A stretch of 64,000 bases of DNA, from NCBI GenBank assembly GCA_026261815.1, contig JAMPIT010000894.1:54860147-54924146 (forward strand). Direction: 5' to 3'. Within the stretch, counting starts at the first letter, position 1, and the number at the start of each line of letters is the position of its first letter. Positions 22,531-38,300 of this stretch are shown piece after piece. Origin of the DNA: Monarcha castaneiventris obscurior. Its lineage: Eukaryota; Chordata; Aves; Passeriformes; Monarchidae. A model generated the notes under the pieces. The model did not search any database, was not told the DNA's origin, and saw nothing but the letters and a program-made list of their open reading frames with translations. The position numbers were made by a program, and so were the translations under genes.

Positions 22531-25500
22531 AATCTGCAGGCTGAACCTCATGCTTATACTAAAGCTTTTTATACTCACTAATTCATTGGGGTACTTTTTT
22601 GTGGTATACTCCTTTTCATAGCAGCAGTTATCATCTAAGCATTTTCCATTTTTCTTTTCAAATCTCAGTAAAAGGGGCATATTCAGGGTTTAATTACAGG
22701 GTGGACAGATTGAGGCTGAAACCAGAAAAGGTTGATCTGGAACTACTGCTTATGATCAGATTTCCTGGCGTTTATCTATGGGATTTGAAATACCCTGCAC
22801 CTTGTAAATCCCCCAGGCTTCGTGTCTTTCGAAGAGTTTCTGTGCCACCAGATTTAATAGTGGAAACTGGAATAAGGGAAACTCTTTTTTTCTCAAATCT
22901 GGGTGTAGAAGGACTAAGCCACTGAGCAGGAGCTGTGCTGGACTGCAAAAGAAACCCATTGAGAAATTCATGGGGCTTAAAACTGGGCCTGGGAGCTCAG
23001 TATTTGAGGTCTGGCTGAGCAAAGGGGCCAGAAAGAGGAGACAGCAGAGGAGTGGAAGCTGAATTGCAGTGGGCACCAGTGGCCTGGAACAGGCAGGTGA
23101 GAATGTGGGGTCAGAAAGTGGGAGGCAGTGGGAAGAAGGAGCATTTGGGATAAGGAGCCTGCAGAGAAACACAGGGATGAAGTACAGCAACAAAGGTTTC
23201 TGAGAGGTGGGAACAGGACAAACTAACAGTGGGAGAAATCTGGCTGCAGAAGATCAGAGCTCGGAGTTAAGGGTCTGTGACCACTAAATACATTTCCTTG
23301 GAAATTTGGCTTGAGCTGAGGACCATCATCTCTCCAATCCGCTCCGCATAATAAATACTTGCAAAACCCACTGGCAAAAATGAATGTCACCTCACACGCC
23401 TGTTCTCATTTCCCACAGAGAATGATAAGCCTCAGACTTTATACTAGACGTGGACGCAGCAGAGATTTGTGATATGGTAATTGATGTATTGTATGTTCTG
23501 CTTTTTCTCCACGTGGAAATTGATTTTCAGGCATGCTGAATGCTCAAAGGTATACCTAAAGCCAGTAGAGACCTTCTCTGAGTCCCTGAGGTCTGTGTTA
23601 TATTCCTGACTTTGAAAACTCGAGTGCCAGCCTTTTCTGCTTTGTCTCCTCCAAGCAGTGCACACCTTCAACACTCCTGTCTCGGTCCCACATCTGTAAC
23701 GTGGGGGTGATACCACCCCTTCACCCCAGGTGGTCACTGATACATCAGACTCACGGCTGTTTATAAGGACTCAAGGTGATGCCATGAAAAAAACCTCTAT
23801 AAAACATAATTCTATGCTCAGCACAGGTTCTGAGTAGTGTTCAGGAAACAGGGACTGGGCCACAGCGAACAGCAAAGACAAAGAAATGTTGTGCAGCTGC
23901 TCAGAGGGCCAATGTGCAGTTGTGTAGCTGAAGCCTGTGACATGATACAGCTCAGCAGTCAGGATGTGCAGGCAACTTCAATCCAACATTTCCTAACCTC
24001 ACCGTGCCTCCCAACATAATGGCCTTTTAATACAATTTTGTGCTGTATTAGCTTAGAGATTAAAAAACATACAGTGCTAACATCCTTCTGAGTTATACAT
24101 TAAAAAATGTGGTGAGAACACTCTCCTGAGCCGTGGTCTTAAAATAGACCAGTGGATTTTCTCTGTCATCAAGTGAGTGAGGCAGAGAGAGGGTTCCTGA
24201 GGTAGTGTTTGAATGTTGCAAGAGTCACAATGAATACTCTTCTAGGAATAAACTTCACACCAGTGGCCCCCAGTCCTAAACATATGTAGGAATATGTGTA
24301 AGAAAACCAGAAGACAGCTGTCTGATTAGACTTGAGAATTAGATCCTAAACTGTCAGCTCACTGTCCTTTGTTTCTTTCACCCCAGAAACAAATAAAGAA
24401 GATGTTTCTTCAGAAAAAAAGGATGCTGTTCCCATTTTTATGGGGAGTGTTGAAAAACTGTTTTAAACAGTCATAATATCACCAGGGTAAAGCTGGCACA
24501 GGTTGCTGACAATGTTTTTGACCCTATAAGTAACCTCAAGTTTATTCATATGAGAATAGATTAATTTTGGTTGAATTAAATATCCAGTTCTGAATAAGTA
24601 TTTACTCTCTCATCATGTGCTACCTCCTCCTACTCTGTAAGTTCACCTCCTCCCAGGTTCTGTTCATGATGTGTGGTTATTGCTTAGTCCCAATATTGTC
24701 TCACCATTTATTTACCATTTCCCCCTTCCCAGCCTTTCTCTTGCCTTCCTCCTTCATTATCATGCAGCCATTGATCATTTGCTCAGCACTGTAAGCTGCT
24801 GCATCCTACATGACTGTGGCAGTCCTTGTTTTGGTGGGTAAAAGAGGAAAGAGAATTTTGGCTGGGCAAATAAGTACAGGTGTGAAAGCACTCTGAGGAG
24901 AATCAGTGGAAGAAAAGCAGGGTCTGAGCGAAAGAAGTCAAGGCAAACCAGAGAAGGGGAGCAGGAGAGTGTCATGTCGTGAGAAGCTTGAAAGCAAAGG
25001 TGAGGATTTGGTGCTGGAAGGGATGGTGACCCTGCAAATGGATTTAAGGGAAGTCAGCATGTCACTGGAGGCAGCACAAAGGGTATTTTGTTCAGATGTT
25101 AAATGTGCTGTGGAATGGATATATGGGAAACAGGAAGACCACAGATGAGTACTTGTACTGAGGATGACTAAGGCAGAAAGCAGCTGAGCTCTGGTAGCTG
25201 GAAAGAATACTCCTCTGGCTCTTTCCCATTTAGTTCTGCTTCAGGCTGCTCAGCAGCACAGTTTTCCCTGTTGTCCTGGTTTCGGTAATAAGGTTTGATT
25301 ACAAAAAAAGTGGGAGGGAAAGGTCTGAGATCTTGCAAGAAGACGTTTGGCAGTTGTGGAGTTGACTTAGCAAGGCAGCACCGGGATGGAGTACAAAGCA
25401 AAGTTTGCTTTGCTTTGCAGAGCTTTATTGGTTCATGCAGATTGTATCTCATGGGAAACACAACCTGATGCTGGGAAGGGATGAGCTTCTGGCCCCAGTC

Positions 25501-28500
25501 CTGGTGAAACATCTGGATGCTACACTTTTGGGCCTCTTCCTACTTCACAGTGCAGGAGGTACAAAAGGAAGAGACTCCTCCTCCTACACCACCTCAAACA
25601 ACCAACCTTTCAGCCCTGCAATGCAATTCTCTGGTCCTTGTTTTGTGCCTGGAATGCAATGACTCTGTTCCTCTGCTTTATCCCAGGCAGTCACTGGGAA
25701 CCACAGAGTTCAGGGAAATTGCCACAGAAGCCAGACTTTTACAATAATAGAGGGAGTTTTACTTGGTATGTTGTAAATAAGGAGCAACGTCCTAATGATG
25801 TGGCACAGGAAGTTGGTGTGACAGGGATATGAGACTGGAGATTACAGGGCTATAGAATTAAAACAGAAATAAATGGTCCTAAACAAATGTAAAAGCTGTC
25901 CTAGAACACTGATGCAGAGTTCAGGGAAGGCTGGAGGATATCTGCAGAGGGAACCTTTCCCTGGCTGCAGGTTGAGTGCACAATCCTGCTTCTCTCACTT
26001 TATGGCACTCAGCCCAATCTGTATAAAACAACCAGGTATGATTCCTGGTGCCATCTAACCTTAATCTGAGCAGGGTCAATGCTCTTGGTGGTTAGTTTGT
26101 ATTTAAACTGCTTTTGTGACTTGGGAATAGCCCCAAAGTTTTCTGCTCTTTGAAGTTCCAGTTAGCCTGTCCAAAAGCTAAGTCAGCCCAGGGTGCCTGT
26201 GGTGGTTTCTTTTACTGGTTGAAGTTCTACTCATGTTCATACCTAATGCTTGTCCCACTGATTGATTGCTCACTACTATTCTTAAATACTGTAATTCTAA
26301 ACAATGCACTTAGGCCTCCTAGAACTAAATTCTGCTGCTGTAGGTTTGTTATTTCTCTCTCAGGTTTTGCCTCAACCCCCAACTGTAACTTTTGAGGCAA
26401 ATTTTGCATGACTTTTCCATGTAACCTACAGCACTGTGCAGTGGGTCCTGCCTCCATTGGGATCTGTAATGCTGGTGCAAGCACACCTTGCAATAACATG
26501 CCACGATTTTGTGTCTCTCACACTGCCAAATGCTCTGTGCCAACCTGAGCTGATTTCTGCAGCTGCAGGGACAGATTTGGGAAGAAAATATTTCTGAAAG
26601 GAAGAGGGATGTTTTGTCTTTGGTGACATAGGCAAAAAACAACTGATATAAATTAATGTTGGCCTGCTGGGCTTTCTATGGATTTGATCCAGTGGCTTAA
26701 TTTTAAATGTTTGCAGTAGCTTGAACTATTCTTCTAACTGAGAAAAGCTTAGTCAGAGCTCACTGCAACTCTGAAACAAAGACCCAAACTCATCTGAAGA
26801 TGCGTGGATGATATTAATTGATGTTTAAAATGAATGCCTCTATTTGCAGGAATCTGCAATGCAAACTAGGAGTTTTAGAAAGTAATGCATATTATAATTA
26901 GGGCAAGCTTTTAAAGATGCTTTGAAGTCCTAAACATTTTTGAAATTCAAATGTGGGATGGAAATAAAGGAATCTACACAATAAAGGGGCATTAAATTAT
27001 GTCTCCCAAAATTTCACTGTTTTATAGATGTAAATATATGCCATAATTAGTGGTAAGTAACATGAGGAGGATAGTTAAGTTTATTCCTATTCTTATTCAA
27101 AACAGCTGTGGCATGAAAAATAATGCTCCTTCTCTTTGTGATACACTGGAACAAACAATTTACCCATGTAATCAGTGTTCAGAAATGGCTTGTGCCTGTG
27201 GTCTCCTCCCACCCCCTCCTGAATTTATCCCCATGTGCCTCCGGCCCTCTTAAAAGGTGCAGAGATTCTTTGTGCCCTTCATTCACACATGCACAATTGC
27301 AGCTACTGCCTTTTTTTGGGGTGTTTTTTTTTGTTTTTCTTTCTATATTTACATGTAATTTATATTGCATAATCCAGAATCTAGGAGTTCCCTCCACACA
27401 CACACACACACTCACCAGCTTGACTGGCAAATGATCTGCAGCTCACAAATGGGACCCGGAGTGTGAATGGCTCTATGGCCAGCATGCAAATGTATGCAAA
27501 ACAAATTAGGTATGGAAGAAAGCAGACATGCATTTGCTTTTCCCCACCACAGCCCTCTCGGCACAGGGGGCTCACGTGGTGCTGAGGAGGAGCCCTGGGC
27601 AGGCTGATGCGGGGGCTGGATAATGAGTGGAAGGGCTGGGAAGCTGGAGCAGCTTGGCCTGTCCATCACAAGCCCGACCATGTAGCAGACCTGGACACAA
27701 TTCCTGAGCTGCACAGCGACGTGCCAGCGGCCCAGATGCTCCCGCTGGAAAAAATTGCTTCACAATTTGGAATCCCTGCTCTTTGGTGGCGCTTTGCAGA
27801 GGAGGAGGAGAGGCACGGTGCGGTCTATGAGTAACACACCTCCCTGCAGTCAGCACTTGCTCAAACCTGTATGTTGTTAATAAGTGACCTGATGTGCTTA
27901 ATGTTAACTGCTGAGTGCCAGTGCAAGCTGTTCTGGCCCTCCCCAAATCCCACTGTTTCCAGTAGGTGCTGTTTTCCTTCTGCTCAGCAGGATGGATTTA
28001 GACTCTTCTCAGCAATTTTTGCTGGAGTTGCTTTTTTGGTAGCCAAAGCTGTTATTATTACACAAGTACTCTACCCTCTGCCCCTGCCAAGAGCCCGAGA
28101 GCTCTTGGGAAAGGAATGGGAAGGTGGTTTTTTAATTTATTTTTACTCTTTATTTTGGTTGCAGCCGGCTCTGTTTAGGTGTTTCCTCCAGCACACTGGC
28201 AGAGGCTTCTCCATTCAGTGTATCAAACACTTGGTGCTCTTAATATGTAATATTTCAGTGCTACCCATTGACAAGCTCTGCTTTATTAATGAATTAATCA
28301 TGCTCTTACACTGGAGATAGGGTGCCAGAAAGCTGAGTGCCTCTCCCACCTCCAAGTGCATTCAGCTAATATAAAACTCAGTGCTCAGAAATAAATCTAA
28401 ATTAGAGTTCTACTCTTGAAAGTAAAGAAAAAAAAAATTAAAAATTCCATTTGTGGTTTGGGATCTTTTCCCCCCTAAATTGCATTGATCTTTAAAACTC

Positions 28501-29294
28501 ATTGAGTAAATGGACTCCTGTTCATCACACATGATCATCCCATAATGTTTGAAATGCCATAATATTTGAACTCATTCCAATGTATTTGAAGTCACCATTC
28601 AAAAAGTTATTTATCTGTACAGGCAGCAGGAGTGCTCCCCAGCCCCAGTGCCTGGAGCCCAGAGCACAGCTGCCTGAGAAGCTGTACGGGAGGGAAGGCT
28701 GTTTTACAGCCCAGGAAGCCTTGCAATCTGAGTGCAGGAGAACAGCTGGAGACAGAGCACCATGGAAATAATGCACCAGAGCTGGTAGCAGCAGTCCAAA
28801 GGCTTGGCTGTTCCCATGTTTTTCACAAGGATCATTGAAATAGGAAATTACAAGGAGAAGACTAATAAGATAAATTCGTGTATTTCGATTTTGTTGTTAT
28901 TATATTTATGTGGTCTTGCCTCTCATGTAACACAGGCAGTGAACCTTGCTAAGTAATGTTTGCCATTGGACAATGCCAAGCCTACTTGAACCAGAGCATC
29001 CCTGTCAGATCTTTAGCTGGTTAAAAAAGATCCTAGGTAACGGTGATTTCTCCTCATCTGAGAGTTATGCCAGCATTCCATTGCCATCAGGGTTACCAGT
29101 CCCTGCCTTGTTTCTCATTTTGCTTTTGCTTAGCTTTAGCTTTCTGCCTTTTAATGTCCTTTTCTGCAAGATTTAATCTAGGAGAAGTCTCTTCCCCATG
29201 TAGCAACTTGTAGGCTATGACAAGGTTGTGGAAAAACTTCCCTTGGAAAAAGTAAGTAGATGGAGTTTCATTAGTCATTCACTACAAAGGATGT

Positions 29295-29480
29295 TTTCCA
29301 GACCTGAAATCATTCTTGTAACTCTTTGCTGAACACTTTCCAATTTTCCAACATCCCTTCTAAAATGTAGACACAAGCCCTGGAATCAATACAGTAGTAA
29401 GGAACTAAAGCTGAATACCAGGGCATTCATTTATGACACATCTCCTTATTCCCACATCTACAACTCTCACAGCCACATAG
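29295..29480 (-). mobile_element. Old, diverged CR1-type LINE fragment, minus orientation
   Basis: ATCATTCTTGTAACTCTTTGCTGAACACTTTCCAATTTTCCAACATCC followed by ATGTAGACACAAGCCCTGGAATCAATACAGTA has the pattern of older CR1-family internal sequence (of the kind 'CTCTGAACCCTCTCCAATTT...CACAGTATTCC') read in reverse. Divergence is high and the borders are approximate. Confidence 0.55.
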
Positions 29481-29486
29481 GTAGCC

Positions 29487-29524
29487 TTCTTTTTTTCTTT
29501 TTTTTTTTCTTTTTTTTTTTTTTG
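29487..29524. repeat. T-rich simple tract
   Basis: Long T runs interrupted by single C residues, next to the diverged CR1 relic. Simple sequence only. Confidence 0.85.
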
Positions 29525-29872
29525 TCATAACCTTTTGGAGAAGGAAAACAGCAAAAAAATTTAATTTCATCCGTTTGAGAAATACAATTTAGCTTTAGCT
29601 GTATATGCTCAGACAAATCCCTTACTATTTAAGCCATAATCATACACTTAAGTCCTTAAGACAATTGTTACAGTACTAAAAGAGGCATTGGTGAAGCCTT
29701 CATTTAAGAGCACTTGCTTGCCAACTCCTATGATTTTTTAATGTTGGTGTTAGACTTTTTTGAAGAATCTTAAAGCTTCGGCTCTCAGAAGTCTGTAATT
29801 AGTTGAACATGAAAACTGTTTATGAAGAGAATTCTGTCCTTCCTGAAAATACCTTTGTTGTGTGCTAGACTC

Positions 29873-29893
29873 AAAAAAAAAAAAAAAAAAAAA
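29873..29893. repeat. Poly-A run of about 21 bases
   Basis: An uninterrupted run of A. I see no retrotransposed gene or element body on its 5' side. Confidence 0.9.
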
Positions 29894-31017
29894 GATTGAA
29901 GAGCAAACAAGTAAATAAAGATAATTCTCATCTATATGATCGTCATGGGACTTTTGCAACCATGTTGTGATTGCATCAGGGTAAATCATGACAATTGAGT
30001 GATAGTTTCAAGTGTTCCTATTGAAACATCAGGCCCCAGCCTGGATGTTGTGTGTACGCAGGCCTCCCTGTGATTTCAGCAAGAGCTGTGGGAGGGAGCA
30101 ACAGGGTGCCAGATGGCCACATGTGTTACTTTTCCAGGTTAAGTGTCAGCATGTAAATACAACAGTTAGATAATTTTTTTCAGTGGGCTTCAAACTCAGA
30201 AGCCAGCAGATTAAAAGTTACCCTTTTTTAACTCTCTAAGCATTTGTTATTGCTGTTTGAAAAGCAAGCTCTGTGCAGTTGCCGTTTGACAACGTGAAAT
30301 TGTGAGGGGTGGTTTAGTTATGATTTCCCAAATATTTTGCTTGTATCTGAAAGGAGAGAAAATGTTTTGCTAGTAACACTGCAATTGTGGTAGCAGCAGG
30401 AATAATTGAATTTCAAGAGATTACTTCTATTATTATTATTATCATCATTAATTACAGCAGTGCAGTTGTTCTAGCAGAAATCCCAATTCTCCAGAAATTC
30501 TGGTGGAGCAGCGGTGGCGTGGCCGATGGCTGCTGCAGTTTGCTGTGTTTAGATGCTTGCCATGTTTCGGTTGCAGGCCAGCTGTGATGGCAAATTGCTT
30601 ATTTACTACCAGCTCTGAACAATTCCTTACAGCTCCCTGTGACAGCCCTGCTTTAGATGCACATTAAACATTAACTGCTGGCCTCACGCAAAGCAGGTGC
30701 AAGAAACAAGGTGCAACAGCGATAGGATTTCTTCCTCTTATGCAAAATACGTGACTGTGGGGCTGTTTGTGTTACTGAGTGCAAACCTCAGGAGGCTGCT
30801 CCACTGATTAATTTACAAAGCCAGCCCCAAGTAATCTTAGACCTATGTCTTCTCTGTACCACAGACTAGCTCAGTGTGTGCTATTATCAGAATATTGCCT
30901 CAGAAGGCCGTACCACAAATAAGGGCTGCAGACACTAAGGAGGATTAATGAGTTGTTGCCAAGTTAAAAATTAAATAGCAGTTACAAATGACCTGAACTA
31001 CGGTGAGTGCTCCACAC

Positions 31018-31146
31018 TAGAATCATTGAATGGTTTGGTCATAAGGAACCTTAGACATCATCTATTTCCAACTCTCATTAGGGGGACCTGGTTGCTCAAA
31101 GCCCCGTCTACCCTGGCCTCGAACACTTCCAGGGATGGGGCACAGG
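31018..31146 (-). mobile_element. CR1 LINE 3'-end fragment, minus orientation
   Basis: AGAATCATTGAATGGTTTGG, GGAACCTTAGACATCATCTA, TGGTTGCTCAAAGCCCC and CTGGCCTCGAACACTTCCAGGGATGGGGCA are reverse-complement CR1 tail landmarks in the expected order. The copy is diverged and truncated. Confidence 0.9.
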
Positions 31147-32350
31147 TAAGCATTCCTGTAAATAGGGCTTTTAAAAAGTCCAAGGGTGAACATGAAGGTA
31201 TCTGTCAACTATTTTGTGTTCTATTTCTGTATTAGGAATAGAACCAAGCAGGGCTAGACTTGCAAGTGAAACAGCTGCAGAAGTGCATTTCCCTGCTAAA
31301 ATGCTCACCTCGGCATAACTTTCAAATTCAGGTGATTCTTGGCTGTCATGCTGCAGTAGCTGATCAGCTATTTCCACATAAAAGGAAAACCCTGCCCACT
31401 CTCTCCTTGGGCATCAAAGATGTCAGCAGAGCTAATGCCTGAATCAACAAATCCAGCTGTGCATGTCCCTAGACTCTGCCTGTATCCATATTAGCGTGCT
31501 TTTAAGTGGAGGGCTTTTGAAAATGGATCCATGATGTCAAAGAGCAGAGTGGCAGAACAGCTCCAGCACTGCTGCAGGCCCAGGGAGGCCAGATTCAGCA
31601 GGTGACCTGTGTGGTTGCTTTGTAGCCAAATTAATCCTGCTGTGCACAGGACTTGGATTCGGACATGAATAATTGAAGGTAGCGCGGTTCCTCACTTGAT
31701 CCTGCGAGTCTCGGTGTCTGATGCTGCATATCAAAGGCAGCTGGATGGTTATTGAGGCTGCAGAGAAATGCTGGGAGCCAGCAAATCCTCCCAGCAGTGT
31801 TTGCTGGTGGCAGGCACGGCTCTGTGCACACGGAAGCCTGGGGCTTGCGTCAGACTGCTCCGTGAAGTCGAGTATTTTGCTGAATCAATGCCATATGGCC
31901 TGGCAGAGTCTTATCAGAGATCGATCCCCTGTTGCCCAGCTGTCTCCCTCTGCCATTGGGATTTCATTGCTTTAGAAAAGGAAAAGGAGAAAGTGAGCTG
32001 TGGCCTCTCTGAAGTGGGGTGGCTCGGCTGAATTTGAGACTGCAAGGCAGGTTCACTTCAGAGGGGTTGGCTCTGGGGCCAGGCTCCTCGCAGGTGATCA
32101 TTCCTTTGCTCCAGGGGTTTCTGGCAGCTATCTGCCAGACAAGAAAGTCCACGGAAATACTGGGTCATTTTTTATTGTTTAAAGTTTGAATAAAATGCTG
32201 ATTTCCTCAGGTTTTTACTGCAACAATTAGGCCGCTACTTCCCTGACAGACTTTTTCCACTGTCACGGTCACCACCATTACGCTCCCCCCCTTATTTCTG
32301 AAAAGAATGGTGAGCTAATGACAGCTTATGCTATTCCCACTGTCAAATGA

Positions 32351-34355
<2,005 letters not shown>

Positions 34356-35240
34356 GCAGTTATTTATATATACACTTCATTTCACTTCTTTATCAAAACA
34401 CAGACTGTAAACCTCAACACTAAGTGGCAGTGCCTCTGGCCCAACTTTCACCCACATTTTTCTAAATCCTGTTTTAGTGAAGTCATTTTTAATGTGTTCA
34501 TATATAATTGTAGCTGTGAAATTCTGGTACAGTTGTAAAAATTATTTCTAAAACTAAGTGTTCTTCAAATTTGTAAACGGCAGTTCTTTGGGAAGACTGT
34601 ATTTAAGAACCTAACGCCTCTGTCTGTGGAGGCCTATTTTTAATTCTGATAGAAAAATGTATGACAGAGCATTTGCCATGGGGAAAAACTGACAGCATTT
34701 ATAAGAATTTATTTTGGGTTTTTTTCCAACATGAAATACTTGTTTTACAATGCAAGTGAAACTGAAATGAATCTTTAGCTATAAATGTAAATGAGTACAC
34801 AAAGTTAATAATCTTTATAGAATTATCTTTGTAACTAATTAGGGTGGAAGATATGGACGAATGTAATTCACTAAATTATTTTTTAAAATGAAACATTTTT
34901 CTGTTTGAAACCAAATGAAAAATATAGCCTTAAATAATGCCTGATAGAAACAGACAGGTCCTAAAATTAGGCAAATTTTGTATTTTTTTCTCAACGCTAA
35001 AACTAATCTTCTAATCCATTAAACTTTCAAACAGGTATTGCAGAGAAAGAAAACATCATCCCTTACCCCTAACATATCTAGTGTATTTTAAAAGAGTATA
35101 AAGTTGTATTGTACTAATATGAAAATTTGATTATTTAATGAAAAAGATGGCTCATTTTGCAATAAGTAGGTAAATACTGAAGATTTAGACTTGCATTATA
35201 TGTAGTCTCGTGTGTGCGGTTATATTTTATATGGACAACT

Positions 35241-35354
35241 ATGTTTTCTAATAAGTTGAGCAAAAAACTTGCAACTCTGAAATTAAGAGATGAACGGAAA
35301 CAGCTGACACGGCGACAGCATCGAGTCATTCGCAAACAGAAAGCAAAACACTGA
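35241..35354 (+). other. Small basic ORF (37 codons) in the TEAD1 3' UTR, unknown status
   Basis: ATG at 35241 opens a frame closed by TGA at 35352-35354. The product starts MFSNKLSKK and continues through LATLKLRDERKQ to LTRRQHRVIRKQKAKH. It is rich in Lys and Arg, has no membrane segment, and would probably be helical in its middle. The frame is open without ATG back to 35181. I do not recognise it. Its codons look more protein-like than the surrounding UTR, yet an 81-codon frame lies on the opposite strand over the same bases, so chance or a conserved RNA element are equally possible. Confidence 0.2.
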
Positions 35355-38300
35355 TGTGTTTGAAAGAAGAGTGTGTACACCTCTGAAGGATCAGCAGCTT
35401 TAATATCTGTGAGATGCTAGAAAATCACAACCAACATCAGGCAAAGATTGGAAATCGGAGAATTTTATTTTTTTTCCTCCTTTTCCTCTTAATCATGGTG
35501 CTCTTACACCTCTCCCAGTTGTCTCTCCAGGTCTGGCAAAGACCTTATCCGAAACAAACACACACCTACCACATGGGGTCTGCTGTCCTCTTGGATGGGG
35601 TAGTATTCATCCTTCTGATAAATTCAGGGAAGACTCCAGGAAGTGAAGTACAGCTGGAGACATTTTAATACTGTAAGGCTTCGAACCATGGCCGTGGGTG
35701 TGAGTGATTGTCCGAGGTCTGCACACGTGAGAGCAGCACTCTCACCCCTCCCATTCAGGATGGAGGGTGTTGCTCAGCTCTCCTCCCGCTGCCCCTCGTT
35801 GCCCAAGCAGAAGTTGTTTGGGCAGGTGCTGGGCCAGCAGAGGGTTCTCAGGCAAAGCATTTGTCTGAAAGGCTGAGGGCTGCCTGACCAAGCACAAGCC
35901 ACCTTAAAGATCAGTGATGAGTTATCAGCAAAGAGGGTTCCTAGCAAAGTCTCTGGCAGTCCTGAATTAAAGTTCACGTTTAGCAGGCCCCTCCTCCCTG
36001 CCCTTTACGATATGCTCCCATGCACAATTTAAGTGTAGAATTTACTCCCAGGCACACTGCTGTAGTCTTCAAACAAGCAAGTCTTAGTTTTTTTCTTTAA
36101 ATTATATCCCTGCATAGTCCTTTCTGTTAGAATTGCCCACTGTTGAAATGTCTAGACTAGAACAGAGCCTAGGCGAGGTAGGGGGTCAGAGCATCATCAT
36201 CCCTAACGCTGGAGAGGTCTCGGGTTCGAGGAGGGTGCAAACATCCCCGAGGGGAAGGGAGACTGCCTCAGTCCCTCAGCCTGATCTGACTCCATGAGGT
36301 GGATGGTTGCTGTGATGTCTAGCTGTGGATATTAGGGCTGATGATCTTTCAGTTTATACTCTGCGAAGTGAACAGAGAAATGTGTCCATGGCAAGGTCTC
36401 TTTTAACGTTCATTTTTAACACTAACAATCACATCAGGAAAAGCACTGCATTGTAACAGCCTAACGGTAGCCCTTTATTCTAAGCACTTGGTGTTACAAG
36501 TCAAAAACTACTTTTTGTTTTTTGTTCTAAAGTTGTCTTTTATTTAGGGTTTGAATTGTGGGTTTGGTGATTTTTTTTTAAATTTTTTTGTTTAATAACA
36601 AGCAAACTCTTTAAGGCATATAAAGTATGTGAGTCAATGTGGAAAACCAGGTACAGTTTATTTTTAATAGGATCTGGCACACTACATATGCCATAACTAT
36701 AGGGTATAAACAGTCACAATGTTTATTGGTGTTCACATATGTAATATTAGGGAAACTACTTCCATCGTCTTTTCTTTACACTTCTGTAAATGATCCATAC
36801 CCTGTATATGTTAATTCTTAAAAGCCTTAATCCTTCAACTGTTGAGTGTGGGGTGTGTAGTCCAACAGGCTGCCTGTAAACTGTGAGCTCTTTTGTAAGC
36901 TGGAAGTACTTATCTTGTTACTGTTACTTTTTTGTAGGAACCTTTTAATTGAGAGCTGCCAAAGCATTACAATATGCAGTGCCTTAGCATTATATTAGAA
37001 GTACCTTTAGCCTCTTAACGTTAAATTTTATACATTGTTTTATTAATTGGTTCCATTTTTAAAATATCCGTATTTTTCCCCACAGAAACGCTCTTTGACT
37101 GCTTGGTCTAAACCAGCTGTCTGTACAAGTCAGTCCCATTGCAGTGAAATGTCTATACCAAAAGGAAAGGTTACAGATTCCTAGTTCTCCCTGAAAAGTG
37201 AATTGTATTAATGAATGCTGCCTTTTTAAATTTCATGACCAAATAATTAATTGTGACTCTTCTGCACTCTAGCATGAAAGTGCCTTTGGTTTGAAGTTCC
37301 AGCTTAGAAAAGTGCTGCCATAATAACGACAATTTGTAGAGAGACCAAAAATATTTAGTTATCACCGTAATGCCTTTGGTTTATTGGAATAAGTTGAATC
37401 TACAGGCCTCCATTCACAAAAGAGCACCGTTCATAGCAAAGGGATTTTGCTAATGATCAGCCTGCTGAAGAAAAATCTACTGTTTGCCATTTCTGACAGC
37501 ATTACAAACCAGCAACTGATTTGTCTGTGATATACAAATGAAAATGTTCACATTTATATTCTCTTCATCCAGTCACGCATCTGCATAATGAGAGATCCGT
37601 ATCCTACAGGATTTTAGTGGACAAACATGGCTTCATTGATCTCCTCTAATAATATTTTGGTATCTGTGAAGATTCATTGTTTAGACAGAAGATTTTGTTT
37701 ACAAAGTTGTGCACGCTGAAGGTCAGATGCATAAAACAAGACGAACGCGGAGAACTGAGCATAGAGAGGGTGAATGCAATTGTGTGGGTTTAAGCATTGA
37801 AACGTGGAGTGTGAGCATTGTGGATGAAGGTGCTGGTAGAGAAACTCTGGCCAGCACGGCTCAGAACACAGGGTTGTTTTGTTTTCCTCCCAGATGATGT
37901 CTTGGAAAAAAGAAAAAAAACAACAAAAAAAATTAGCTCCTCTTAATAATATGTCTGTATTTGATACCTTCTGTGAGCGGGGGCCATACTCTCCACTACA
38001 ACTGAAATCGATGGGAAGAGGAGCAACATTTTAACAATTTTAGAAGGAACAAATATCAGCAAAACCAAAAGCTGTCAGAGGGATTATATAGTTGTGAATA
38101 CAATTTTAACTTGATTTTTAAAGTATTTGATGAAAACTAAGATTAACTTTTTATATAGAGAAATATTGTGACACTGTGTGGTAAATATTGTGATAATTCA
38201 AATTCCCTTTCTCTAAAATATTATTTTTCTTATTCCTTCAAGGTCTAAATCTCACTTACCTCTAGAAGACAAGTAGTCCTGTTGAACTCAATGAGACTGA

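Noticed and set aside
36170..36290. Possible tRNA-like or SINE B-box (GGTTCGAGGA) in the 3' UTR
   Set aside because: The motif only partly fits a B-box, no convincing A-box or cloverleaf could be drawn, and no tail or target duplication is visible.
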